A DNA stretch of 64,000 nucleotides from CAYVHB01 sp964450865 (GTDB lineage Bacteria; Bacillota; Clostridia; Saccharofermentanales; UBA5734), in assembly GCA_964450865.1 (NCBI GenBank), contig CAYVHB010000006.1, forward strand, positions 55,547 through 119,546, read 5' to 3'. Position numbers and translations under genes: made by a program. Numbering within the stretch: position 1 is the stretch's first letter; the number at the start of each line of letters is the position of its first letter. Below the pieces are notes generated by a model, which was not told where the DNA came from, did no database searches, and saw nothing but the letters and a program-made list of their open reading frames with translations. Below are positions 42,648-52,020 of the stretch, piece after piece.

Positions 42648-43790
42648 TCAATCGAAATAACCGCGCATATCTTGCAGGCTGAAATCTTGCACCGGCAGCC
42701 TGACCTGTGTGGCTGTCTTTGCCGACTGATAGATTGCCAGCACCAGTTCAACAGCCTGGCGACCCGATTGCCCACTGGCCAGCGGCACAGCCTTTTTGTT
42801 TACAGCCGCAATCCAGTCACCCAGCAGGCCGCTATGCGGATTTTTCAATTGTAAGAAAGCCTTGATTCCACCTTGACGCCAGGTCTGGCGGATCATCTGC
42901 CAGAAATATTCCATAAACAGGTTCTGGCCAGCAGCGTCATATACGGCCAGGGCCGGCCGGCCGGCTACTATTCCGCCGCGGACATCGCCAGCCGTTGCCC
43001 GGATAAAAAACGATGCCTCAGGGCGACGCGGATCAGTATTGGTCGTTCCCTCAACCAGGCATTGGCTGCCATTGGCCAGATTCAGGATAGCCAGTCCCAA
43101 ATCCTCTGCCTCCATCTGATGATTCTGCCGCCAGATCTGACCTGAAACCGCCTGGACAGATGAACCAAGCAGCCAGGTCATCAGGTCCAGCGCGTGAATG
43201 CTCTGATTCATCAGCGCACCGCCATCCTGGTTCCATGTCCCGCGCCAGGCCGCCTGATCATAGTAAGCCTGATCATGACCCCAGCGCACCTTGACATCAC
43301 CGTATAGTATCCGGCCAAACCGCCCGGCAGCCAGATCGCGCTGGACAGCGGCCACCATCGGGAAGAATCGATAAATGTGTCCAACTGCAACGGTGCGCTG
43401 ACGTTCTGCAGCCAGGTCCAGGATCTGATCAGCCTCCGCTAAAGACAAGGTCAGCGGCTTTTCAACCAGGACATGTGCCCCAGCCTCCAGGGCGGCCAGA
43501 CTGATAACTGCATGACTGCCACTGGGCGTGGTTATCGCTACCAGGTCCGGTTTCTCCTTACCGAGCATTTCCTGATAATCGGTATAAATCCGGATCCGCT
43601 CAATCTCGCCTGGTTTAAAGCCGGCTTTCTGAAGCATGGCCAGCGGGGCGCCCGGTCGAGTATCAACGACGGCCACTATTTCGATGAGCTGGCGGTCACG
43701 CTGATAATATCGCGCCGCCTTCAGGTGTTTTCTGGCCACGACGCCACAACCAATCAAAGCATATTTTAACTGCTGCATATATATATTCAA
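42648..43790 (-). CDS. Gfo/Idh/MocA family oxidoreductase
   Basis: 380 residues from TTG 43790, chosen because AGGAGG lies five bases upstream; the next ATG (43778) is 17 bases away. Rossmann start YALIGCGVVARKHLKAA, then ITTPSGSHAVISLAALEAGAHVLVEKPLTL, the family's EKP motif. These enzymes oxidise or reduce sugars and cyclitols with NAD(P). The family includes inositol dehydrogenase, so a link with iolDE 5 kb away is conceivable but not shown. Confidence 0.87.
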   Translation of the reverse strand: MNIYMQQLKYALIGCGVVARKHLKAARYYQRDRQLIEIVAVVDTRPGAPLAMLQKAGFKPGEIERIRIYTDYQEMLGKEKPDLVAITTPSGSHAVISLAALEAGAHVLVEKPLTLSLAEADQILDLAAERQRTVAVGHIYRFFPMVAAVQRDLAAGRFGRILYGDVKVRWGHDQAYYDQAAWRGTWNQDGGALMNQSIHALDLMTWLLGSSVQAVSGQIWRQNHQMEAEDLGLAILNLANGSQCLVEGTTNTDPRRPEASFFIRATAGDVRGGIVAGRPALAVYDAAGQNLFMEYFWQMIRQTWRQGGIKAFLQLKNPHSGLLGDWIAAVNKKAVPLASGQSGRQAVELVLAIYQSAKTATQVRLPVQDFSLQDMRGYFD

Positions 43791-43868
43791 TCGCGCCTCC
43801 TATGAATGGATTGTATGATCCGACATTGAACTCCTACGCATTACATAAGCGTAAATTATAGTTATACG

Positions 43869-44525
43869 TTATTCAATAAAACCAAGCTGATGAAGCTGAC
43901 GAATTAAAATTGGCCCTCCCCACGATAATCGTGCATTGATTCCAAATTTTAAGGCCATATCTACATTATCCTTTCGATCATCGAAATAATATATATTTTC
44001 AGGAATATTATCAATCAGGTGCAGCATCTGCCGATAAATCGTTGGATCCGGCTTCATGCTGCCCAACTGATAGGACAGAAATACCTGGTCAAAATAGCCA
44101 CCCAGCTTTTGCTGGTCCCGGCAATATTGCCAGTGAATTTCACTGGTATTTGACAGTAACATCAAAGGAAAACGACTATATAAAGCTTTCAACATGGCAT
44201 GGGTCTCGTCAAATACATCACCAATAATCCTGGTAAAAGCCGGCTTGAATTCGGCCAGCGACATGGAGAACGCCATTTCAGACTTCGCCTGCTGATAGAA
44301 CTCGGCAAAGTCGCTGATTTGACCAGTCTCAAGGGCCCGAACTGCCGGACTGGCTGCCCAGCGCTGGGCATACGGTACAGATCCGGCCGGTGCAGCCTGT
44401 CCTTGCCAAAACACATCAACATCATGTAAATGTACCAGAATATTGCCAAGGTCAAAGAGAATCATGGGCCGCTCAACAGCCGGTCCTATCCCTGGCCGCA
44501 AGATCAGTTCCTTTTGATACATCAT
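43869..44525 (-). CDS. HAD-superfamily hydrolase (HAD-IA)
   Basis: 218 residues from ATG 44525 (AGGAATCGG upstream; ATG 44540 also possible). Motif I ILFDLGNIL has Asn in place of the second Asp, motif II LLSNTSE, motif III LGSMKPDPTIY, motif IV YFDDRKDN. The DxG/N variant of motif I is common in the YihX-like glucose-1-phosphatase group. The substrate is unknown. Confidence 0.82.
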   Translation of the reverse strand: MMYQKELILRPGIGPAVERPMILFDLGNILVHLHDVDVFWQGQAAPAGSVPYAQRWAASPAVRALETGQISDFAEFYQQAKSEMAFSMSLAEFKPAFTRIIGDVFDETHAMLKALYSRFPLMLLSNTSEIHWQYCRDQQKLGGYFDQVFLSYQLGSMKPDPTIYRQMLHLIDNIPENIYYFDDRKDNVDMALKFGINARLSWGGPILIRQLHQLGFIE

Positions 44526-44583
44526 CCGATTCCTATTCATTCAATGATTCGGTTTATGTGCCGGGCAATGGACTTTCATCTGC

Positions 44584-44844
44584 TTAACGTTCCTTATCAG
44601 ACCAAAGCATCAGGCCAGTCAGGCCAAACATGAGCAGGATTGGCAATGTATTAGCCAGATAATGGATCAAGAGCCAATTTGCGAATACATAGATACTGAT
44701 TAAGTAATAGATTGCAGCACCAGCTGCGGCAAGCAAATAGTGCCAGACCGCCAGATGCTGCTGGCGCGGCCGGGTCAGCCAGAAGATCGAAAAAGTACTG
44801 AAACCAACGCACAGTGCATTCGTTACAAAAAATACATAGTCCAT
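44584..44844 (-). CDS. Small integral membrane protein
   Basis: 86 residues, with TAGGAGC upstream. Three hydrophobic segments (about 3-22, 33-54, 60-80) separated by short basic loops, ending WSDKER. No family recognised. It lies just before the dnaA promoter region, facing away from it. Confidence 0.65.
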   Translation of the reverse strand: MDYVFFVTNALCVGFSTFSIFWLTRPRQQHLAVWHYLLAAAGAAIYYLISIYVFANWLLIHYLANTLPILLMFGLTGLMLWSDKER

Positions 44845-45011
44845 TGCGATCGCTCCTACAACATCCAGTATAGCATATACCAGATTTTCTCAATACTACA
44901 GGTAATAATTGAGAATAATCGCCCCTATATTCCTGCTTTTAAGCTGCACCGGTCATGATCAGGACAGTCTCTGGCGCGAGTCAGGCGCTTATATGTTGCT
45001 TTTTTTCCTGG

Positions 45012-45073
45012 TTATCCACAAATTGCCACTTATTTTTCCACAATATGTTTGAATTTTCCGGACTTTATCCACA
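45012..45073. promoter_or_regulatory. DnaA boxes upstream of dnaA
   Basis: Perfect TTATCCACA at 45012-45020 and 45065-45073, and an imperfect TTTTTCCACA between. Probable autoregulation of dnaA and the first half of a bipartite origin. A TATGAT (45087-45092) follows as the likely -10 of dnaA. The rest of 44845-45142 has nothing else obvious. Confidence 0.8.
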
Positions 45074-45142
45074 ATCCGTTTTCTGGTATGATAGTGTTTA
45101 CGTCTCAATTAACCTTGACTTAGATAATGAGTAGGTGTCGAA

Positions 45143-46492
45143 ATGGATCACCCGAATGTTCAAAATCTCTGGCAGAAAGCCCTGCAGCTGCTTGAAGGCG
45201 AAATGTCTGAAATCAGCATGAATACCTGGATCATACCAATGGAACCTGTTTCGGCAGAAAAAGGGATCTTTACTTTATCTGTTCCCAACGACTTTCACAA
45301 GTCATTTGTCGACCAGTATGTCCGATTGATTCGCAACACGCTTCTGGCGGCCAGTTCGGTCGAATATGAAATCAGATTTATCGTCGGCAAGCCTGAACCT
45401 GCTGCACTCAATATCCAGTCAGTCAGCATGAATGATTCATTGAACCAGGATAGCCTGGAATCAGCCAGCCACAGCCGGTTGAATCCTCAATACACGTTTG
45501 AAACCTTTGTCGTTGGCAGTGCCAATCGCTTTGCCCATGCGGCCTGTGTGGCTGTCGCTGAAAAACAAGGTGGCCGCAATTTTAACCCTCTTTTCCTCTA
45601 TGGCGGATCAGGCCTGGGGAAAACACATCTGATGCATGCCATTGGCAATTATGTCTGCCAGAAATATCCGCAGAAAAAAATAATCTACGTGCAATGCGAG
45701 CAATTTGTCAACGAATTCATCCAGACTATCCAGAAAAACAAGTATGATGACTTTCGCAATAAATATCGTAATGCAGACATGCTGCTGATCGATGATATCC
45801 AGTTTATTGAAGGCAAGGAACAGATGCAGATCGAATTTTTCCATACCTTCAATACCCTTTATGAAACCGGCAAGAACATCGTCATGACCTGCGATAAACC
45901 ACCGCAAAGCCTGGCCACGCTTGAGGAACGTCTGCGCACCCGTTTTGCCAGCGGTCTGACAGTTGACATCCAGCCACCGGACTATGAGACACGCGTCGCC
46001 ATTCTGAAGCGGCGGGCCCAGCTGAACAATGTCACGGTACCCGAGGACGTTTTTGATTACATCGCATCGAATGTTGCATCGAATATCCGGGAACTGGAAG
46101 GCGCCTTTAATACTGTATTGTGTTACTCGATGCTGGCTGGAACCATTACTATTGATGTGGCACGCAGTTCACTTAAGGACCTCATCCATCCGTCTCCTTC
46201 CCGTAAAATAAGCTCCACGGTGATCATGGACGTGGTCGCGCGCTTTTATCATGTATCCATTGACGACCTCAAGTCCAACCGTCGCAATAAAGAAGTTTCC
46301 AATCCGCGCCAGGTTGCCATGTATTTATGCCGTAACCTGCTCAACATGACGCTGCCCCAGATTGGATCTGAATTTGGAAATCGTGACCATACAACTGTCA
46401 TTCATGCCTGTAATAAAGTTTCGGAAGAACTGATTAAGAGTCCAGATCTTGGCCGCGACCTCGATGAAATAAAAAAGCGAATTGCCAGCTGA
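45143..46492 (+). CDS. dnaA: Chromosomal replication initiator DnaA
   Basis: 449 residues. Domain I (LWQKALQLLEGEMSEISMNTWI), linker, AAA+ domain with GGSGLGKTHLMHAIGN and LLIDDIQFIEGKE, and domain IV with the DnaA-box helix-turn-helix ending QIGSEFGNRDHTTVIHACNKV. Opens oriC and loads the helicase. Full-length, flanked on both sides by DnaA boxes. Confidence 0.98.
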   Translation: MDHPNVQNLWQKALQLLEGEMSEISMNTWIIPMEPVSAEKGIFTLSVPNDFHKSFVDQYVRLIRNTLLAASSVEYEIRFIVGKPEPAALNIQSVSMNDSLNQDSLESASHSRLNPQYTFETFVVGSANRFAHAACVAVAEKQGGRNFNPLFLYGGSGLGKTHLMHAIGNYVCQKYPQKKIIYVQCEQFVNEFIQTIQKNKYDDFRNKYRNADMLLIDDIQFIEGKEQMQIEFFHTFNTLYETGKNIVMTCDKPPQSLATLEERLRTRFASGLTVDIQPPDYETRVAILKRRAQLNNVTVPEDVFDYIASNVASNIRELEGAFNTVLCYSMLAGTITIDVARSSLKDLIHPSPSRKISSTVIMDVVARFYHVSIDDLKSNRRNKEVSNPRQVAMYLCRNLLNMTLPQIGSEFGNRDHTTVIHACNKVSEELIKSPDLGRDLDEIKKRIAS

Positions 46493-46822
46493 TTCATCTG
46501 GTTCAAAGGATATTACCAGCCTGTTGCAGAAGTATTGCAGAAGTTTTCCACACATAGAATGTGAATATGTGGATAAAATTATTCTGTGAGTAATGGGGAT
46601 AATTTGTGGATAACTATCATGTGGATAACTGTCAACATCCTGGGTATATCGCAATCGCTCATATCCACAGGTCCATTCACAGGGATATTTCTGCAATATC
46701 AGGCATTTGCCGGGTTTTCCACAGTTCTCACACTACATAAGAAGAAAAGTGATAAAATATATAGATACTGATGATCAACAGAACTGACAATATATCCCCA
46801 GCAATCTCCAGGAGGATCAATC
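46493..46822. other. Probable oriC: DnaA-box cluster between dnaA and dnaN
   Basis: TGTGGATAA boxes at 46568-46576, 46605-46613 and 46620-46628. Near-boxes ATATCCACA at 46661-46669 and TTTTCCACA at 46544-46552 and 46715-46723. These are followed by an AT-rich stretch (about 46735-46775) that could be the unwinding element. Location and order match the Bacillus-type origin. Confidence 0.85.
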
Positions 46823-47920
46823 ATGAAATTCATCTGCTCACGTGACAGACTGATGGAAGCAATCAATACTGTGCAGAAGGCTGTATCAGCAAGATCAACC
46901 ATGCCTTTGTTGGATGGTATTCTTATTGAGGCCGAAAATGGCCTGAAATTGACAGGATATGATCTGGAAACGGGCATTGAATACCAAATCGAAGCTGATA
47001 TCCCCGAAACGGGTAAAATTGTCATCAATGCGCGCATGTTCAGTGAAATAATCCGCAAACTTCCAGATGATATTGTTTCTATTGAGACAACTGGCAATTA
47101 TTCTGTACAAATTGAATGTGGTAACAGCCATTTTTCAATAAAGGGAATGAGAGCAGATGATTACCCCAAGATTCCCGTTGTTGAAGAAGAACAGCATCTG
47201 AAAGTATCTCAGCATTTATTGAGGGATATGATCCGGCAAACGATATTTGCTGTCAGTACGGATGAAAGCCGGCCGACATTGAATGGCTGTTACCTGGTCA
47301 GTGAAGGTCAGTCAATAGAAATGGTGGCCATTGATGGCTTCCGTTTGGCTTTAAGACGAAATGAAGTCAATGAAATTCAACCGGATTTACATTTCATTAT
47401 TCCTGGTAAAGCATTAAATGAAGTCAGTCGTATCCTGGCTGCCAATGAATTACCAGTTAAAATTTCACCTTCACAAAATCATATTCTCTTCGATATGGGT
47501 CAGATTAAACTGGTATCCAGATTAATCCAGGGCGAATATATGAATTATCGAGGCATTATTCCGCAAACAGCTGATACAACGATGACAATCAATCCCAGAA
47601 TATTGCTTGCAGCCATTGAGAGAGCGTCGCTGGTTATTGCAGCGGATGACCGTCGGCCATTCAGTTTAAAAATGACAAATGATGAAACACTTGTCGTCAA
47701 TGCCAATACTGAGATTGGTACGTTGCGGGAGGAAATAACTGTTGCTGTTACTGGCTCATTAATTGATATTGATTTTAATCCAAGATATTTTCTCGACGCT
47801 CTGAAAGTAATTGAGGACGATGAAATTATTATCATATTTAATGGTAATATGGGTCCGTGCGTTTTGAAACCCGTTGACAGTCAGGAATTTGCCTACCTTG
47901 TCCTGCCATTGCGCCGCTGA
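46823..47920 (+). CDS. dnaN: DNA polymerase III beta sliding clamp
   Basis: 365 residues, with CAGGAGG upstream. It starts MKFICSRDRLMEAINTVQKAVS and ends VLPLRR, both conserved ends of the clamp; three repeated clamp folds fit the length. It tethers DNA polymerase to DNA. From here rightward codon use becomes AT-rich compared with dnaA. Confidence 0.98.
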   Translation: MKFICSRDRLMEAINTVQKAVSARSTMPLLDGILIEAENGLKLTGYDLETGIEYQIEADIPETGKIVINARMFSEIIRKLPDDIVSIETTGNYSVQIECGNSHFSIKGMRADDYPKIPVVEEEQHLKVSQHLLRDMIRQTIFAVSTDESRPTLNGCYLVSEGQSIEMVAIDGFRLALRRNEVNEIQPDLHFIIPGKALNEVSRILAANELPVKISPSQNHILFDMGQIKLVSRLIQGEYMNYRGIIPQTADTTMTINPRILLAAIERASLVIAADDRRPFSLKMTNDETLVVNANTEIGTLREEITVAVTGSLIDIDFNPRYFLDALKVIEDDEIIIIFNGNMGPCVLKPVDSQEFAYLVLPLRR

Positions 47921-47953
47921 ACCGGCGATTATTGTTTTTCCTAGAATACAATC

Positions 47954-49141
47954 ATGCAGATTACAAGAATCATACTTGAGAATTTTCGTAATTATATTAA
48001 GCAGGAGATAACCGTCCAACCGGATATTAATGTTTTCTATGGAGCAAACGCTCAGGGTAAAACAAATATTCTGGAGGCGGTTTATCTTTGCGCCTGTGCC
48101 AGATCACATCGGACCAGCCGTGATCAGGACTTGATCAACCAGAATTCTGACCAATATTCAGTTACCATTTATTTTAAGTCTGATAATGGCAATGAAGAAT
48201 GCCTGGAAATCCGATATTTGAATGCTGTTACAGGTGATCCTTTGCGTATGCGGGCAACGCGGATAATAAACCATAATGGTATAAAGTTAGAAAAGATTGG
48301 TGATTTGATCGGCTTGTTTCATGCAGTCATTTTTGCACCAGAAGATTTAATGCTGGTGAAGGAGGGTCCGGCCAATCGACGTCGATTTTTGGACTTGCTT
48401 ATCTCCCAGGTCCGCCCTGTTTATTTTTATGACTTGCAGCGTTATGCCAGATTATTACAACAGCGCAATAAGTTATTGAAAGATCTCAGAGATCAAAACA
48501 GTGATGAAGATCAGCAACTTGACATATGGGATCAGCAATTGGCCGATGTGGCTGCTAGCCTGATCGTCCAACGTCTTAATTTTACTCAACGAATCCAGGA
48601 TATTGCTGCCTCAGTTCTGACAGTTATTTCTGCTGGTCGGGAAAGCCTGGAAATCAGGTATAAAACATTGGCCAATATTGACATAACAATGAATCAGACG
48701 GATGTTGCTGCTGCAATATATAAAAAATTTAAAAAATTATATATGGATGACAAGTTACGCGGCAGCACTGGTAACGGACCACACCGCGATGATATGGATC
48801 TTATCTTGAATGGAGAACCAATCAAGCCATTTGCATCACAAGGACAACAAAGGTCTGTTGTTCTCGCTTTGAAGCTGGCGGAACTCAAAATTATTCAGCA
48901 GGAAATTGGCGAACAACCTGTTTTATTGCTGGATGATGTTATGTCGGAACTGGATATGAGTCGACGGCATTGTCTATTGGCCAGTATTGATCAGGCACAG
49001 ATATTTATTACCAGCACGGACCATAGCCATGTTGTTGCTGATATGAACGCCAAAACTGAGCGTCATATTTCATTTTTCGCTGTTCACGATGGCCTGGTCG
49101 ATCCAAATCTTGGCAATGGTTTTTGTGAGTATCATGTATAA
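47954..49141 (+). CDS. recF: DNA replication and repair protein RecF
   Basis: 395 residues. Walker A GANAQGKTNILEAVYL, signature motif FASQGQQRSVVLALKLAEL and Walker B PVLLLDDVMSELD of the SMC-like ATPases. It loads RecA at gaps. The S4-domain protein YaaA usually found between dnaN and recF is missing; only 33 bases separate them. Confidence 0.97.
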   Translation: MQITRIILENFRNYIKQEITVQPDINVFYGANAQGKTNILEAVYLCACARSHRTSRDQDLINQNSDQYSVTIYFKSDNGNEECLEIRYLNAVTGDPLRMRATRIINHNGIKLEKIGDLIGLFHAVIFAPEDLMLVKEGPANRRRFLDLLISQVRPVYFYDLQRYARLLQQRNKLLKDLRDQNSDEDQQLDIWDQQLADVAASLIVQRLNFTQRIQDIAASVLTVISAGRESLEIRYKTLANIDITMNQTDVAAAIYKKFKKLYMDDKLRGSTGNGPHRDDMDLILNGEPIKPFASQGQQRSVVLALKLAELKIIQQEIGEQPVLLLDDVMSELDMSRRHCLLASIDQAQIFITSTDHSHVVADMNAKTERHISFFAVHDGLVDPNLGNGFCEYHV

Positions 49142-49289
49142 TTAATATTATAATATATCTGGTTATTCAGCATCAATCCAGATATGAAGACAGTTTACGT
49201 TCAAATCATGTCGTCAGATCCTGTCATTTATGATATAATAAAATCAAACTTTAAAATGATTTTGCCATTGTGAGGAATATAGTTCGAAG

Positions 49290-49547
49290 ATGTATATACA
49301 TATTGGTGGTGATTATTCCGTATCTGACCGGTTTATTGTAGGAATATTTGATTTTGATTCTACAACACACCAGTACTCCGATACAATAAAATATTTACAA
49401 TATGTTGAAAAAAATGGATCAGTCGATGTCATATCGCCTGATTTGCCGCGATCATTTATTGTCACTGTAGATCGTGTGTACATTTCTCCACTGTCAGCCA
49501 GCACCATTCAGAAACGACTCAAAAGAAAAGGATACTATGATAAATAG
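49290..49547 (+). CDS. remB: RemB/DUF370 family regulatory protein
   Basis: 85 residues. MYIHIGGDYSVSDRFIVGIFD is the DUF370 start, as in Bacillus YaaB/RemB, coded at the same place between recF and gyrB. DUF370 proteins are DNA-binding regulators of matrix and osmoprotection genes. GAGGAAT lies upstream. Confidence 0.88.
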   Translation: MYIHIGGDYSVSDRFIVGIFDFDSTTHQYSDTIKYLQYVEKNGSVDVISPDLPRSFIVTVDRVYISPLSASTIQKRLKRKGYYDK

Positions 49548-49580
49548 GAAATACATATATTTCCCAAATTGGTTCAAAAC

Positions 49581-49614
49581 ATAATATTATTATTAATATT
49601 AATAATAATATTAT
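49581..49614. repeat. Perfect 34-bp A/T-only palindrome
   Basis: Every position pairs with its mirror across the centre at 49597/49598; the sequence consists only of A and T (starts ATAATATTATT). It lies 34 bases after remB and could form a cruciform, a weak transcript hairpin or a protein site. Confidence 0.9.
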
Positions 49615-49724
49615 AATTAATGGTTTTTTAAATATCTATTATGAGATTTCAAAAACAAAAATGGCTGCCATGATTAGAAATTTCAAAAATTAATCTGGTC
49701 CATTCTGGACAGGAAGGTACATCA

Positions 49725-51827
49725 GTGAGTGATTCAAAAACCGATAATCATAATTTTTTAAATCAGAATGCTACTGGTCAAAACGATATTCAAAAGCAGG
49801 TTCAATTTGATCAGGATGCTGATCAGTTAATTAATCTGGCTGAAAATCCTCAAGCTTTAACGGATGATGATTTCATAGAAGAGGAATATGATCTCAATCA
49901 AGCTGATATTGATACTTTTGATACATCCAATTCCTCTCGATATAGCGAGCATGATATTCAGGTTCTGGAAGGTCTTGAAGCAGTCAGAAAACGGCCGGGC
50001 ATGTATATTGGTGATACCAGTGTGCGTGGTCTGCACCATCTTGTATATGAAATTGTTGCCAATTCCGTTGATGAAGCTTTGGCTGGCCGATGCGACACAA
50101 TCAATATTCAAGCCAATCCGGATGGATCTATGACGATAAATGATAACGGCAGTGGAATACCTGTTGGCATACATCCCAAAATGGGTATATCTACTGTTGA
50201 AGTTGTGCATACAGTATTACATGCTGGTGGCAAATTTGGCGGTGGCGCATATAGTGTATCTGGTGGTTTGCACGGTGTTGGTGCTTCTGTCGTCAACGCG
50301 TTATCACTTTGGATGATTGTCACAGTAAAAAGAGACGGATATGTTTACCGTATTAAATTTGCGCGGGGCAAGACAGTTGAACCACTCGAGATTGTTGGGA
50401 CAACCACTGAGACTGGCACTGAAACCACATTCATGCCAGATGAAATGATTTTTCAATCGATTGCATTTGATTACAATATCATGCTGACACGATATCGGGA
50501 AATGGCTTTTCTTAATCGGGAAATTACGATTAATCTGAAAGATTGCCGCGTTGATCCGGTTATAGAAAAGAGGCTTCATTATGACGGTGGTATTATTTCT
50601 TTTGTTGAATACCTGAATAAACATCGTGAAGTTTTGCATAAGCAGCCAATATATTTTGCAGCTCGGAGTGGAGAATGTTATGTTGAAGTTGCGATTCAAT
50701 ATAATGATTCTTATGCTGAGAATGTTTATTCATATGCCAATAACATTGCTACCATTGAAGGCGGTACACACATGACTGGCTTCAAGGCGGCCTTAACAAA
50801 GGTAATTAATGACTACGGACGCAAGTATGGCATGATCAAGGTAAATGATAAGAATTTGCAGGGTGAAGATGTTCGCGAAGGTATTGGAGCTATTATTAGC
50901 GTTAAATTGCCTGAACCTCAATTCGAAGGACAGACTAAGACAAAATTGGGAAATCCTGAAATTAGAACATTGGTTGAGAGTGTCATGAATGATAAACTTG
51001 CGGCCTATCTCGATGAAAATCCCAGTATTGCGAGAATAATCATCGATAAGTGTTTGTCGGCATCGAGAGCACGCGATGCTGCCCGAAAAGCTCGTGAATT
51101 GACTAGACGAAAAAGTGTATTGGAATCCACCTCTTTGCCAGGTAAGCTGGCGGATTGCCAGGAAAAGGATCCTGCACTCTGTGAATTGTTCATTGTTGAA
51201 GGTGATTCGGCTGGTGGATCGGCCAAAAATGGACGTGAAAGAAAATACCAGGCTATTTTGCCCTTATGGGGGAAAATGTTGAATGTCGAAAAGGCTAGAA
51301 TAGACAAGGTTTATGATAATGAGAAATTGTTACCTGTTGTATTAGCGTTGGGTGCTGGTATCGGATCAGATTTTGATATTGCAAGACTCCGATATCATAA
51401 GATCATTCTGATGGCTGATGCTGATGTTGATGGATCTCATATTCGTACCTTGCTTTTAACATTTCTATTTAGACATATGCGTCCGCTCGTTGAGACGGGT
51501 CATATTTATATTGCTTGTCCGCCCCTTTTCAGGGTCTATGAGGGTAATGTCAGTTATTATGCCTATAATGAAAAGGATGTCGAAGAAATCAAACTGAAAA
51601 CTGGTTGGAAGGAACCTAAATTACAGCGGTATAAAGGACTTGGTGAGATGAGTGCCGAACAATTATGGGAAACGACAATGAACCCCGAAACAAGAAAACT
51701 AATGAAGATTGAAATGAATGATCTGCAATCATCGGATGATACATTTACTCTGCTCATGGGCGATAAAGTTGAGCCAAGAAAGGAATTCATTCAGACGAAT
51801 GCCAAGTATGCACGTACTGATATATGA
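49725..51827 (+). CDS. gyrB: DNA gyrase subunit B with acidic N-terminal extension
   Basis: 700 residues from GTG 49725, seven bases after AGGAAGG. The standard GyrB body starts at about residue 73 (YSEHDIQVLEGLEAVRKRPG). The preceding 72 residues are Asp/Glu/Asn/Gln-rich and contain no in-frame Met, so a later start is not available. GHKL ATPase, transducer and Toprim (VEGDSAGGSAKNGRERK; LMADADVDGSHI) follow, ending KYARTDI. It introduces negative supercoils with GyrA, which is not next to it. Confidence 0.96.
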   Translation: MSDSKTDNHNFLNQNATGQNDIQKQVQFDQDADQLINLAENPQALTDDDFIEEEYDLNQADIDTFDTSNSSRYSEHDIQVLEGLEAVRKRPGMYIGDTSVRGLHHLVYEIVANSVDEALAGRCDTINIQANPDGSMTINDNGSGIPVGIHPKMGISTVEVVHTVLHAGGKFGGGAYSVSGGLHGVGASVVNALSLWMIVTVKRDGYVYRIKFARGKTVEPLEIVGTTTETGTETTFMPDEMIFQSIAFDYNIMLTRYREMAFLNREITINLKDCRVDPVIEKRLHYDGGIISFVEYLNKHREVLHKQPIYFAARSGECYVEVAIQYNDSYAENVYSYANNIATIEGGTHMTGFKAALTKVINDYGRKYGMIKVNDKNLQGEDVREGIGAIISVKLPEPQFEGQTKTKLGNPEIRTLVESVMNDKLAAYLDENPSIARIIIDKCLSASRARDAARKARELTRRKSVLESTSLPGKLADCQEKDPALCELFIVEGDSAGGSAKNGRERKYQAILPLWGKMLNVEKARIDKVYDNEKLLPVVLALGAGIGSDFDIARLRYHKIILMADADVDGSHIRTLLLTFLFRHMRPLVETGHIYIACPPLFRVYEGNVSYYAYNEKDVEEIKLKTGWKEPKLQRYKGLGEMSAEQLWETTMNPETRKLMKIEMNDLQSSDDTFTLLMGDKVEPRKEFIQTNAKYARTDI

Positions 51828-51930
51828 ATAATCAGAAGAGTTGTTATATGCCATTATCATGACTTTGGCAAGAATGATTAAGTTCGATGTTTATCGATAG
51901 GATGGAAACAAACCCGTTTAATTAAATATA

Positions 51931-51972
51931 AATACCTCGAGATATATAAAGATGATCTCGAGGTATTTTTTT
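51931..51972 (+). terminator. Terminator after gyrB
   Basis: A 13-bp perfect stem AATACCTCGAGAT / ATCTCGAGGTATT with an 11-base loop and TTTTT, about 105 bases after the stop. Confidence 0.9.
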
Positions 51973-51975
51973 CGA

Positions 51976-52020
51976 CATTTCGATGATCCGCATTTCGATG
52001 ATCGACATTTCGATGATCCG
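51976..52020. repeat. Three tandem 15-bp units after the gyrB terminator
   Basis: CATTTCGATGATCCG, CATTTCGATGATCGA, CATTTCGATGATCCG in a row. Confidence 0.9.
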
